The notes under the pieces: generated by a model | What the model was told of the DNA's origin: nothing | What the model saw: the letters and a program-made list of their open reading frames with translations, nothing else | Database searches by the model: none | Shown: positions 1 through 9,944 of the stretch, in pieces | Numbering within the stretch: position 1 is the first letter of the stretch | Layout of the letters: each line of letters begins with the position of its first letter | Assembly: GCA_001970855.1 (NCBI GenBank) | Contig: LSSN01000555.1 | Location: 1 to 37,021, forward strand | Origin: Smittium culicis | Lineage: Eukaryota; Kickxellomycota; Harpellomycetes; Harpellales; Legeriomycetaceae | Reading direction: 5' to 3' | DNA: 37,021 nucleotides | Position numbers and translations under genes: made by a program

Positions 1-41
<41 letters not shown>
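1..41. repeat. TAT trinucleotide microsatellite
   Basis: The window opens with about 13 uninterrupted TAT/TTA units. It is a simple repeat and probably continues beyond the left edge. Confidence 0.95.
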
Positions 42-3000
42 TTAAAACTAATCTCTCTTAATGACTTGATTAATAATTACCAAAAATTTAGATTTATCAA
101 TATCATATATTTTTATTTCACTATGAAACCTATTTTTCCATAATTTAGCTCTATAAGATGGCTATTTTTTAATACATCGAGAAATACTGTTTTTTAAACT
201 GTTATATAAAAATTTTAATTTGCATTTAATTCGCAATAAATATTATTTAATTTATATTTTAAGAAAAAAATTAGTCAATTTTTTTCACCTATTGTAAAAC
301 GAAATAGAAAGTATTCTTCTAATTGATTTAAATTGCTAGATTTTTTATACAAAAAAAACTTTCCTTACGCTTTTGAAGAATTTTTTACAAATAATACCTA
401 ATTGGATAATATACAATTATATTGTTTTTAAATCAGATACTATGATAAAAATTATCTTTCATGTAAATTTTATTTTAATTCAAATAAGTGTAGTTTATGG
501 GCCATCAAAAATGATTTTAAAAAATATATTCTATCACATCCCACTTCTTTTATCTATACTTAGTTCACATTGGTTTAATTGCGATGTACAATCTCTTAAA
601 ATAAATTTATTTTTGATGCTAAAACACTGATTCTGTCCAAAAAATTGGATATTTGAAGCTCAAAAATGAATTTTAAGGTACCAAAGAGGAGCTATTTAAA
701 CGATTTTTGAGGCATCTAACTAAACCATGGAGTTATCAAAAAATTTCCATTGGGTTATAATCAGTATTTATTAGAAATTAAGTGAATTTAGAGAGCATAG
801 AGACTGTTATAAACTTATTATTCGTATCTTTATTACTTTGCGCTATGAGTTATAGTTTATTAAAATGCGTTCTGCAGTAGCAGAAATTTTTATTATTCAT
901 AATTGGATACGTAAAGCTACTTTTTTGCTTATAATTTTGTAATTTTTTGATGAGTTTTTTTTTGAAATAATTCTTGATTTTTCTGGAGCATCAAGTCATC
1001 TATACTGATTTATGAGTCTTTTTTTATTGCTGAATTATGAGGCCAACATTCATCTACTTAGACTCAAATCAATTAATAAACGCACACTCATCGGCGGTGA
1101 TATCGAAGAACGCTAGTTAGATTCCGTGTTTTTTGGATTCAAGTTCTAAAGTTGAGTTTTTTCAACCTTAAAATTTCCCGTATAACCTGGTAAGATTAGT
1201 TGTATTTTTCATGTTCATATTTATTTTTTTACTGATTTTATCGCGTTAACTTTATGGAATAAATAGCAAAAAAATCGTTTTCCGAGCTTTGGTTTCGTTG
1301 AAAGCGTCTTTATGGCTGATAACATAGTATCAAATATAAATAGCTTTCAATAAGTTTATTTAGTTTTACTTTATGGATCTACCTTCAACCTACTTTGAAT
1401 TGATTAAATATTCAATTTAATCGCAATTTTAAGTTGAACTAAAGGTCTTTAGCCGTAATTTTTTATCTGGAAGACTTTTTTATTTGGTATATTTTTTTAA
1501 TACTTGATTAAATCAATATTAATTAATTTTTTTAAATTATTTAACATTCTGTCGATATATATTTACATATAATCTCATCGTACCTCTGAAAATTTTCATC
1601 TTTGATAAATATTTGATCATGAGTTTCTCTCGATATTCCTGGAAATTACATGCCTGATATTAAATTAATAATTTTGTTTTTATACAGATATTAAATTATT
1701 TTTTTGTATAGATTACACTTTTTAATTCAAATTTATCAAATATCAATACTGTGTTCTATGGGAATAATTTACATAAATATTTAATTATTTTATGAGGAAA
1801 TGTGCATATCTAATATATAAATAATATTTAATAAAATTTCTATTAATGGTACAAATTTAGGTGAAGATATTCTATAATATAATTCAAAACCATAAAATTA
1901 ATAGCATAGGTGCTTTTAGAATTCCCATCAAAATAATATCCTTTATTTGAAGTTGCTTCTGATAAGATTCCGCACGAGAAGTTTGTGACAGGGTAGAAGA
2001 AAAATATCTACAAATCTAAGTATAATGGGAAAAATCCTCGGAAATACATTATACGCTCGATTTTCAAAATTTTCTATACTATTTGATTAAGAAAGCTTTA
2101 TATAATTAACGAGGTATATTATTAAGTATTAAATTGAAATTTTAACCAAATCTCATTTTTATACTAAAATATTTAATAGCTAGGTTTTTCTTTCTTATTG
2201 AAAAATCATACTCAAGCAATATAACTCGCACTAAATAATATATAATATATAAAATATAAAATAATATTATCAGTAAATTTAGATGAAGCAAAGATTAAAA
2301 TGATTTAATATTAGCAAATAATTCTAAATTTTCTCCAAGATTTTTTATACTAATCACAATTAAATTATTAACTCCTATTTAAATGTATTAAATTGGGTTA
2401 ATAGAACTCCCTCAAAAAGCTCTAGAAGAGAATTATGTAAAATTATAAATCAAGATTCTTATTGCGGTTTTATATGTAATTTTCTCAAGTATTATTGTAT
2501 GAATAATAACAAAATTTTATTAAAATATTAGATACAGTGTTTCGTGATCCTATTAAGCGCATTGAAATTTTTTTTTTCTCTCATGTTGAAGCTATATCAT
2601 TTAGCGCACATAGTTAATAGCACATTATTTTTCCCATTCATACTCACACATTTTCATATTAATATACTATTATTTCATATTTTTTATAAACGAGTTACCA
2701 TTTCTAAATATGAGCTTCATTCGAAAACTTTTCACAAAAAATATGGAACTTTTATAGTTTTCAGGAAACAGTATGATTCATATTTGATGCCTGATATTGA
2801 TCCAAAAATGGTTAAATACATTATCTGAGTCGCACTCTTAGCTATATTTAGTAAAAAATAATATTTCTTTTGATAAAATATTAGCTGAATAACTTGATAG
2901 CTTAGAATACAGGTTATGTTGGTAAATATCCTCTAAAAAATAATACTAGTTAAAGATAAATAATTATTATTAAATTTAAATAAATTTTTGTTTTAATTTC

Positions 3001-4107
3001 ATTTCGATTTCATTTATAGAAAATTGTGAAATTGATTTAATAACAGTAGTTGGTCCATACATACGGAATATTTTTTAGGAAAGCGGAAATTTTTTTCTTA
3101 GAAATTATATTTGCTTATTTATATTAAGTAAATATATTTTTTGTGTCGGATCTAAAATAAATTCAGCGCTTATGGGTAGCAAAAACTTATTAGAAAAAGA
3201 TCTGATACTCGAAATAACCTCATATATGCAAAATAAAATAGATCTGATCTTTTTAATAATAAATTATCTTGTATTATTTGTAATTTTTTTTCTAGATCAA
3301 AACAGTGTAAGGATAATAAATAGAATAATATTTTAAAAATTCCTAATTATTGAAGAAATACATTTGAAAATATTTAAAAATTAAATTATTGAGTAAATAT
3401 AGATAATTTTATCACGATTTCATTTTATACGCCTTAATTGTTGTTTTATACCATATTAAAATACAAAAAAAACCAAAACAAGGCAGACTTTCTCAGTATG
3501 AAAAATATTGATTTATCAATTTATTCCAATAAAAATAGATCAAAATGTTTATATTTTTTAAATACAAGTAATAATAATTAAAAAAAATAATTAAAAAAAA
3601 ACTTATTTCTTTTCTAAGTAATTGGATGTTAAAATTGAAACTAGACATTTATATTCATAAATCTTTAAAAGTAAATTTTAATTATAGTTTATATTGATAT
3701 GTTTGATTAAAGTGTAAAAAGCCAGTATTTATTAATTAATTGTATACTACCTATTAATTGAAGGCTTTTGAGGCATCTGAAAATAATTTTTAAAATAAGG
3801 TAAACCCTTCTATCTGGTTTCTAATGATAATATTTCTTAGAAAGTGTAATTAAATTAAGTTTATCTCGAGAATAATTGTTGTTATTTATCACTATTATAA
3901 GATTATTTAAAGAGCTCCCAGGCATAAATAATTTCTCTTTTTGATAAAATCGAAATTATCGCCGATAAAAAATTTAACAGTACGTTATGAGTAATGTTAA
4001 ATTTATTTTGGTATCTAGTAACTATTAATTTCATTTAGAAAAAATCAAACACGTTTTCTTTCAGTAGTTCCACATTTCTCTTAAATAATAATATATAAAT
4101 CCGATAT
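42..4107. other. AT-rich intergenic spacer, no convincing gene
   Basis: About 4 kb of very AT-rich sequence with stops in all frames. Short open stretches at 373-630 and 2544-2828 lack family resemblance and begin at non-ATG codons. A slightly less AT-rich patch at about 600-1200 may be decayed transposon sequence, but no protein could be read through it with confidence. Confidence 0.7.
2583..2828 (+). other. Unrecognised short ORF, probably repeat-derived or chance
   Basis: From the first in-frame ATG this would encode 81 residues. The N-terminal half is hydrophobic. The C-terminal half is more protein-like, with charged and polar residues and the segment DIDPKMVKYII at the end. I do not recognise a family. 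There is no obvious TATA box, conserved domain or splice site. It may be a fragment of a dispersed repeat-encoded ORF. Confidence 0.15.
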
Positions 4108-4209
4108 GTTATGCATAGAACATCATAGAACATTATGGAATACAATGTAATTTTGTCGATAGATCATTTATAGTTCTTCTAGAAGAATCTAGAACATTTT
4201 ATAATATTC
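4108..4209. promoter_or_regulatory. Heat-shock-element-like array (left)
   Basis: Two runs follow the nGAAn/nTTCn rule with strict 5-bp periodicity. At 4118-4145, GAA-like triplets alternate at 5-bp spacing (GAA, TCA, GAA, TTA, GAA, CAA). At 4177-4209 the order is TTC-GAA-ATC-GAA-TTT-TAA-TTC, each separated by two bases, so four of seven units are perfect. HSF trimers bind such inverted pentamers. The array lies about 250 bp beyond the truncated 3' end of DIRS-like copy A and resembles the array at 36853-36953. Function is inferred from the motif only. Confidence 0.6.
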
Positions 4210-4465
4210 CACAAGCTATTATTTATAAATTATTTTTGCTTTTATAATTATTTTTATTTAATGATATCATTTAGATTTTTCTTTAAAATTATAAAAGGGT
4301 AACCTTTTTCCATCTTTCAGATAAATTAATTGAACTATTTATTATATATTATTTATCTCACTAAATAATATTATCCCTAAAATATTAAATAAATAACACC
4401 ATCTTGGCCTTAGTCTTAGTTTCAGTTGAACCTTAGCCCTGTCTTTACTCCTCCCTTCATGCCTA

Positions 4466-5100
4466 ACACTTCTCTGAATTGATATCTAGTCCAAGCTCAT
4501 AAAGCTTGGAGTAGATAAAGCGCTTTTTTTTTTTGGAGCACCTCTTTGGATTCCCCCATAATCAGCAGATCTTCAAGATGTTCAGAGTATCGAAATCCTT
4601 TTGATCTGGTAAATTATAGAACTAGGCGAAGAATCTTGATGAAGGCCAACGGACTCGGTGATACCTTAATTGCAAGACGTGGAATTAGAAGTAGCGGCCG
4701 TTTCAATCAAATTGGAGGCACTTTATACACTGTTTGTAGATCAATATGTGCATGAAAGCATCCTGGGCGTCTAGAACTCCAAGAAATCCTTCCGACGGAT
4801 CATTCTGCAGATGGATGTCAGCGTCTCTATCTTGAAGTTCTGTTCTTCCGCTTGCAGATTTAGCTTATGGAGGTTGAGGACATGTCGGAGGCCTCCTTTC
4901 TTCTTCATTATTGTGAATAGCTGGCTGTAAAATCCTGCTCCTTTCCGCTGAATCTCCTCAATTGCTAACTTGGATATCAAAGAGGCAACTTGTTTTGTCA
5001 GAACCTCGCTTACACTCCATGTCGACTTTTCTTTTTGACCTCCTCCGACCGAAGTGATTCTGGGGCTAGGTTCTTGAAGGGGATTCTGAATCCCCTTTCC
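4466..5100 (-). pseudogene. Reverse transcriptase fragment of DIRS-like copy A
   Basis: Reading down the minus strand one finds GFRIPFK, then GAGFYSQLFTI, KKGGLRHVLNLHKLN, FKIETLTSICRMIRRKDFL and, after a one-frame shift, LDAQDAFMHILIYK. This is the fingers/palm signature of DIRS and Ty3-type RTs: 'GFYS.LF..PKK.GGLRPVLNL..LN' followed by 'DL.DAF.HI'. Further on come HLEDLLIMGESKEV, where the catalytic Y-x-D-D should be, and LYELGLDINSEKC. The Y-x-D-D motif has become H-L-E-D. In-frame stops and at least two frameshifts are present. No function is expected. Confidence 0.85.
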
Positions 5101-5477
5101 ACTATGTTCCTAATCATCGACTGTCAGTTATTTTAGGTCATACCGATCTAAACATAGTTAGGTGGCCTCAGACAAGGGAGACTTTCTATGTCTCTATTGT
5201 GACCCATTTACGCAGATTCAACCTCTATCGCGAGATTTGAATGGCTTTTGCGGATCTTTTGACTGGCTTCAGCGGTGTTTGCAGCTGCGATTCTCGGCAC
5301 CTTAACAGTGTAGCTGCTGCCCGTATCCTTAGGAATCATACTCTGCTGACGCCTGCGAAAGGGCTAAATTCGTTGTTCTTTCGCGGAAGGCTTATTTGCA
5401 ATGAGGGTGTCTAACGACTCTTAATCTATCAGCGGTTTGGCATCAGATTCGACGAGCTGAGTCGGTTTCCCAGGAAG

Positions 5478-6008
5478 TTATAATCCTTTGTGAAGGTTGT
5501 CTAACCTTGCTTGAGTTACTGTGACGGCAATTTCAGACAAGAGAGCTCTAATTGTGTTGGAGAAAAGAATTGCAGGGTCTTCTGAGGTGTCAATACCCTT
5601 GTTTTCTTGCATTCGGCGGTGGAAATAGTATTCAATCGGTCGAGTTGCTTGTGCCAGGGCAAACTGTATTCTATAGAAAGTGGGATCAGTTTTCTTCATG
5701 CGCTAGACGCTGTATCGTTCAGTGGTGGCAGAGTATAGTTTAGTGAAATAGTTTCGGGGTAAGAGTGGATTGCAACATTGCGTTATTCTTAAGTAAACAG
5801 TGTTTGGAAGAGGTCTTCATCAATCTACGGGAGTGCTTCAGTGAGCTCCGGATATATATAAGTCTATAATGGGTATCCTTGTTGAAACTTAAGGGTCTTC
5901 TTTTTCTTGGATGCTTTCCCTTTCAAGTAAGAGTTTCTGAAATAGTTCGTTTAATACATTGATTTGGTCTTGGCTTGCAGGAGCTTGGGGTTCAATTACT
6001 TGATACAT
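5478..6008 (-). pseudogene. Gag-like ORF of DIRS-like copy A, broken
   Basis: An ATG at 6008 opens a 39-codon stretch (MYQVIEPQAPASQDQ...) that ends at a stop at 5889. After a broken stretch containing YPELTEALP and PPLNDTAS, a clean 73-residue run (5699-5478) carries ALAQATRPIEYYFHRRMQE and VTQARLDNLHKGL. Copy B has the same landmarks (SEAIPSI, LAQISRPVNYYFHKNIQ), so these are homologous ORFs placed upstream of RT. The gag role is assigned from position only; no zinc knuckle was seen. Confidence 0.65.
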
Positions 6009-6073
6009 CGTTTAATATTTTTGAAACAAATAAAAATTAAAAGTTGAAAAATCTTTATGCTGATAGAGTACCT

Positions 6074-6190
6074 TTGCGAAAAAAAAGATCAAAAGGATAA
6101 CACTAACGTATAATTTACATTATATAATATAAAAATTTTTATAATTTATTTTATTCCTATATTTTTATTTGTTTGTAATTTTATGTTTAG
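6074..6190 (-). repeat. 5' terminal repeat remnant of copy A
   Basis: The plus-strand sequence from TTTGCGAAAAAAAAGATC onward aligns with copy B's 5' terminal repeat (36363-36470): TGCGAAA, AAAAGAT, CAAA-GAT and ACGTA occur in the same order and at similar spacing. It sits about 65 bp upstream of the gag-like ATG; the corresponding distance in copy B is about 140 bp. Similarity is partial, consistent with age. Confidence 0.5.
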
Positions 6191-6561
6191 TTTTTTCCAA
6201 TAAGATAGTAAACTTAATATGCCTCCTCTTTGAAGTATTAAGAAGTATAAATTTCAAAATTAAGTAAAAAAATATATAAGCGAAATTCCTTTTCAATCGC
6301 GCCAATAATATTTTCTATTTTTGAATGGCCAAGCCATGAAAATTAATCTGAAACAAAGTGCATTATTCGTTCTGAATTTCCCACATATAAATTAAAAATA
6401 CGACCTCCAATAAAAACTAAATTTTCATTCGTTGCAGGCTACTTTAAAACAGTATTTCAGCAGGTAAAAAAACAGAAATTTTGAGTATAAATCCATTATT
6501 AATAAAAAAAAAATATGCCAACTATTTTCAAACTAATACAACTCTACAGGAAGCTCATTAA

Positions 6562-6750
6562 CCTTTTCCCGCGCGGTAGACTATTTTTTTACCAACAAAT
6601 ATAGCCAACTGCGTTCAATAAAAATCCATTATTTTCAAGACCTTATGAAATATTGGTAAATTGAATAAATAGATCGAATAATAGATTTACCTATAAATCA
6701 TAAACGAATTAACGATTTAAATTTTTTAAAGAGTGTTGGACGGGAAAAGG
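6562..6750. mobile_element. Candidate piggyBac-type MITE
   Basis: A 189-bp non-coding block is bounded by inverted 10-mers, CCTTTTCCCG at the left and CGGGAAAAGG at the right. The left end is preceded by TTAA, the piggyBac target site, and the right end is followed by ATAA, one change from TTAA. The interior is AT-rich and encodes nothing. TTAA duplications and short CC(C)TTT-starting terminal repeats are typical of piggyBac elements. The short perfect repeat and imperfect second TTAA keep this tentative. Confidence 0.5.
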
Positions 6751-6936
6751 ATAAACATCAAAGGGGTTTCCCAAATAAAATCTTTGAAGCTATTTCTACA
6801 GACGGATTTAGCAAGGATACTAAAAAAAAATTACCTCTTCCAATTTCTGACAAAGTATCAGAATTTTCATCTAACTGGCCACTCAAATTTGAATTTTTTC
6901 TGAGAAAAAGCGAAATTAACAGAATATTTCTCAAGC

Positions 6937-6999
6937 AATATTGCTTCCTAAATAAACTCTCCGAGACAAAAAAAAAAAAAAAAAATATTGCTTCCTAAA
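6937..6999 (+). mobile_element. Micro-retroposon insertion with poly(A) tail and target-site duplication
   Basis: A stretch of about 15 bases (TAAACTCTCCGAGAC) followed by about 19 A is flanked on both sides by the direct repeat TATTGCTTCCTAAA (14 bp, 16 if the shared AA is counted). This is the signature of target-primed reverse transcription with extreme 5' truncation. The same 3' tail, with one base changed and also poly(A)-tailed, occurs at 19261-19299 with a different target duplication. Confidence 0.75.
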
Positions 7000-9071
7000 A
7001 AAATAATAATAAAACTAGAAAATTCATCCAGCTAACAGCAAAATAGATATTAAAGTATAATTATATTCGTGTATGAATACACTGGAATAAATTATTATTA
7101 GTATTATTTTTATGGTTTACACTGATCAACTTGAATATTTATAATTTTTTCTTTGTATTTCTACTAAATGTTAAAATTTCTTTATTTTTTAGCGTTTGAT
7201 AAGGAAAATAGTCAATTTTAATTCTTTAGCAAAAAAAAAAAAAAAAAGTTAAAATTACCTGTGAATAAGAAAAAAATAGTTATATTTATTAAATGTTAAA
7301 TTGAAACTATACCTATTACTAAAAAATAATTTTAATTTTCTATGAATATAACGCGCAAGAAATTGTCTTAATACGCGCAATTAAACTGGGTTTTTGTGAT
7401 TTTTGTTGATAAAACATTATTATCAATAATAACAAACTATCGAGTCGAGATTTTAATGATTTCTAATCTTCATGGATTGATAAGATAAGTGGGAGGGGGG
7501 AGATACATTTTGTATCTTTACGAGTAAATAAAAAAACTTAGTAATGTTATATTTGAAATTAATAGAATTCAAATACAAAACGATGACGGTGATTAAATTT
7601 TAAAGTCAAAGTAAAAAAATCTTGAAATGAATAAGCATTTCAGTAAAATCAAATTAAAAATTTTACACTAGAGATTTTAAATAGCACTTATTCAATAGGT
7701 ATATAAATCACAGGATAAAGTATTTCTGAAAGTAAAAATAATCTTGATGAATAAATAGCAATTGTAAAAATTTATCTAGTTTTACATATAAAACCGAAAT
7801 TTGAGTAAAGCGGCTTTATAATAGCACATAACATCAAATTTAAAAAATATTTTAATGGAAGAGGGGGGGAGCTTAGTGGAAGTTCTGAGTAGTTATAAAA
7901 ATACTACTATTTTTCTTATATTAGCAAATGCATTTATTTAAAACAATATATTTTAATTATTTGAAAAATAATATATTTTTTTATAAAAGGTTATCATTCA
8001 AAACTGTAAGTTAAATGAATTTTAATTGCTTATTATCGGATGTTGATAAAAAAATTACATTCAAATCACAATTACTGACATACTGTAATTATTTAACGAA
8101 ATAGAAATATATAAAACCTAAAATATTAAGATGGACTCCAGATGAATATAATACACTTGTATGCTGATAGAAATTTTAAATCAATATGGTTCTTTACTAA
8201 TTAATAAAAAATCAGAAGAGTTTACGGTAATATGGAATTTATATATCATATAAACTTGATATAATATATGAAAAGATGTTTTTTTCTATAAATTAACCGA
8301 TTGGAAATGGTATAAATTATCGAATTTTAAATTTTAGATGTGCGAAAATCTATAATTTTCAGAGAATATAGTTTTAAAAGTTCTAAATATATTATATATG
8401 AGACATAAGTTAGTATTGATGCTAGATTGTTGTTATCTCGAGCAATTTAGCTATATTTTAAAAGTTTAAAATAAGGATAGCTCATAAAAATTTATTTCCT
8501 TAAAGCGTTTCAAATGCTGGAGGAAATTAATTTTGTTATAATAAACGACGTATTAAAAGAAAATGATATTATAATGGGTTATTTTTGAGTACTATATAGA
8601 TATGATTTTATTTGCCTGAATGAAGATATTTTTAAAATATACTCTGTTTCAGATATACTTTATAAATAGGAACATAAGCATAATTTTTTTAGCTGTGTTG
8701 TAAAGTAATACTAATTATGAAGAATTGATGGTATTTAGATATTTTTACGTGTTCTGGTATTAAATAATTGATGGTTTTGTTTCTACTGAATAACAAAATT
8801 AAATATATTTTAAACATAGCTAAACTGTTATAAAAGGGATAGTAAATATAGATAGTAAATATTAAAAAAAGAGATATTTTTAGTTTCTTTTTTAGACGAT
8901 TTTGTTTTAATTTGTAGGAATGGCTGTGTTTTTAGTTATAATATATGAGTTTGGTATTTCAAAAATAGACATATGGTCTATTAGACGGTGTTTGTGGGTA
9001 TAGATGTGGAATGAAGATAAGTGCATGTGTTAGGTAAAATTTAGAGTAAGTAATTGTAAAGGCAGGAATAG
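7000..9071. other. AT-rich intergenic spacer
   Basis: No gene is seen. The spacer holds poly(A) tracts (for example 7231-7247), G-runs at about 7490-7500 and 7862-7869, and otherwise low-complexity AT-rich sequence. The last few hundred bases before 9072 become G-richer on the plus strand, as expected for promoter-proximal DNA of the gene starting at 9151. Confidence 0.6.
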
Positions 9072-9079
9072 TATAAATA
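9072..9079 (+). promoter_or_regulatory. TATA-like box of the secreted-protein gene
   Basis: TATAAATA occurs 72 bp upstream of the ATG at 9151, in a G-rich plus-strand context that differs from the surrounding AT-rich DNA. Position and sequence suit a core promoter. No experimental evidence is available from sequence alone. Confidence 0.4.
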
Positions 9080-9150
9080 GTTGGATGAATTGGGGGTAAT
9101 ATCAGATTTATAAAATACTTTTACTATTTGGAATAAGTGATAAGATAAAA

Positions 9151-9885
9151 ATGAAGATATACGTATATGGAATAGCTTTAGTGACGATATTTGCTCATAA
9201 TATTGGCGCTGCTTCGGAATCAAGCGGGGATGGAAATTCGAGAGAACTGAATAAGAGGCAAAGCTCCGCAGATATTGATGGTGATGAGATATCTATGTTT
9301 GAAAATGAATATGTAAATTTATTAGATGCAATAACTGTACATAATTGTAAAGAACTAAGCAATAAAGCTTATGGTACTAAAGGAAAATTTTTGAAATGTT
9401 ATAATAAATTAAATATAAATCCAAGTAGTGTCAATATCGCAAATTCAGACTTTGGTGATTGCTTCGCTATTAGTAAAAACGGAAACAATGAAAATTTAGC
9501 TTCAAGTAGAAATTGCTTAAATGCTACATTAAAATTTTATAACCAATTTAAAGATGACATTCGCTTAAAACAAAAAGAAATGGAAATAGTCCGAATTGTT
9601 CAAGAAATGAAACTTGAGCTTGAATATCTTGACACGTTTTTTATGCAAGTTGATAGGTTCGATAACCTACTTAAAACAAAAGTAAATATTGGCAGTTCCA
9701 CATTTACAACTTTTCAGGATTTTCTTATAGACTATAAAGAATTTCAAAATGCATATCAGAATTATGATATAAATGAAATAAATGACTTTATAAAAAGGTT
9801 TTTAAATCTACTATTTCTCAAATCTGAGTATATTTTTAATATAAATTTGTCTGATTTCAATTTCGATAGGCTTTTTCATTATTAA
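9151..9885 (+). CDS. Secreted four-cysteine protein of unknown function
   Basis: The single-exon ORF encodes 244 residues, and the ATG sits in a good A-rich context (AAAATG). The N-terminus is a classic signal peptide: a lysine, then a hydrophobic core of residues 3-15, with probable cleavage after IGA at about residue 20. A Kex2-like dibasic site, K35-R36, follows, so residues 21-36 may be a short propeptide. The mature part has four cysteines (66, 83, 104, 122), enough for two disulphides, and N-x-S/T sites at N124 and in the NLS near the C-terminus. Residues 135-244 are rich in charged and aromatic residues, probably helical, with no membrane span. I do not recognise a family. It is isolated, with more than 2 kb of non-coding DNA on each side. 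A secreted or cell-surface factor is a fair guess; more would be speculation. Confidence 0.75.
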   Translation: MKIYVYGIALVTIFAHNIGAASESSGDGNSRELNKRQSSADIDGDEISMFENEYVNLLDAITVHNCKELSNKAYGTKGKFLKCYNKLNINPSSVNIANSDFGDCFAISKNGNNENLASSRNCLNATLKFYNQFKDDIRLKQKEMEIVRIVQEMKLELEYLDTFFMQVDRFDNLLKTKVNIGSSTFTTFQDFLIDYKEFQNAYQNYDINEINDFIKRFLNLLFLKSEYIFNINLSDFNFDRLFHY

Positions 9886-9938
9886 TTTTATTTAATTTCA
9901 TAGCTTTACTAATGCAAAAATATCACCATTTAAGCAAT

Positions 9939-9944
9939 AATAAA
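9939..9944 (+). terminator. Possible polyadenylation signal
   Basis: AATAAA occurs about 55 bases after the stop codon of the secreted-protein gene, inside an AATAAATAAATAA run. The motif is common by chance in such AT-rich DNA. Confidence 0.3.

Larger units (their letters stand above)
4466..6190 (-). mobile_element. DIRS-like tyrosine-recombinase retroelement, copy A (5' part, decayed)
   Basis: Minus-strand order is a 5' terminal repeat (about 6190-6074), a gag-like ORF (6008-5478) and the N-terminal half of a reverse transcriptase (5100-4466). The sequence then stops resembling the element. RNase H and tyrosine recombinase, both present in copy B, are missing here. The region is visibly more GC-rich than the flanking DNA. 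Both ORFs carry stops and frameshifts, so this is a dead, 3'-truncated or internally deleted copy. Assignment to the DIRS type rests on the RT sequence style and on kinship with copy B, which has the recombinase. Confidence 0.8.

Noticed and set aside
373..630. 85-codon open stretch
   Set aside because: It starts at a non-ATG codon, has hydrophobic low-complexity composition and no family resemblance. It is expected by chance in this spacer.
1021..1160. Weak resemblance of a plus-strand translation (LIGGDIEER...LDSVFFGF) to the 'GG..VEIDES.FG' motif of ISXO2-type transposases
   Set aside because: There is a stop within the motif, no flanking domain and no terminal repeats. It is too weak to call.
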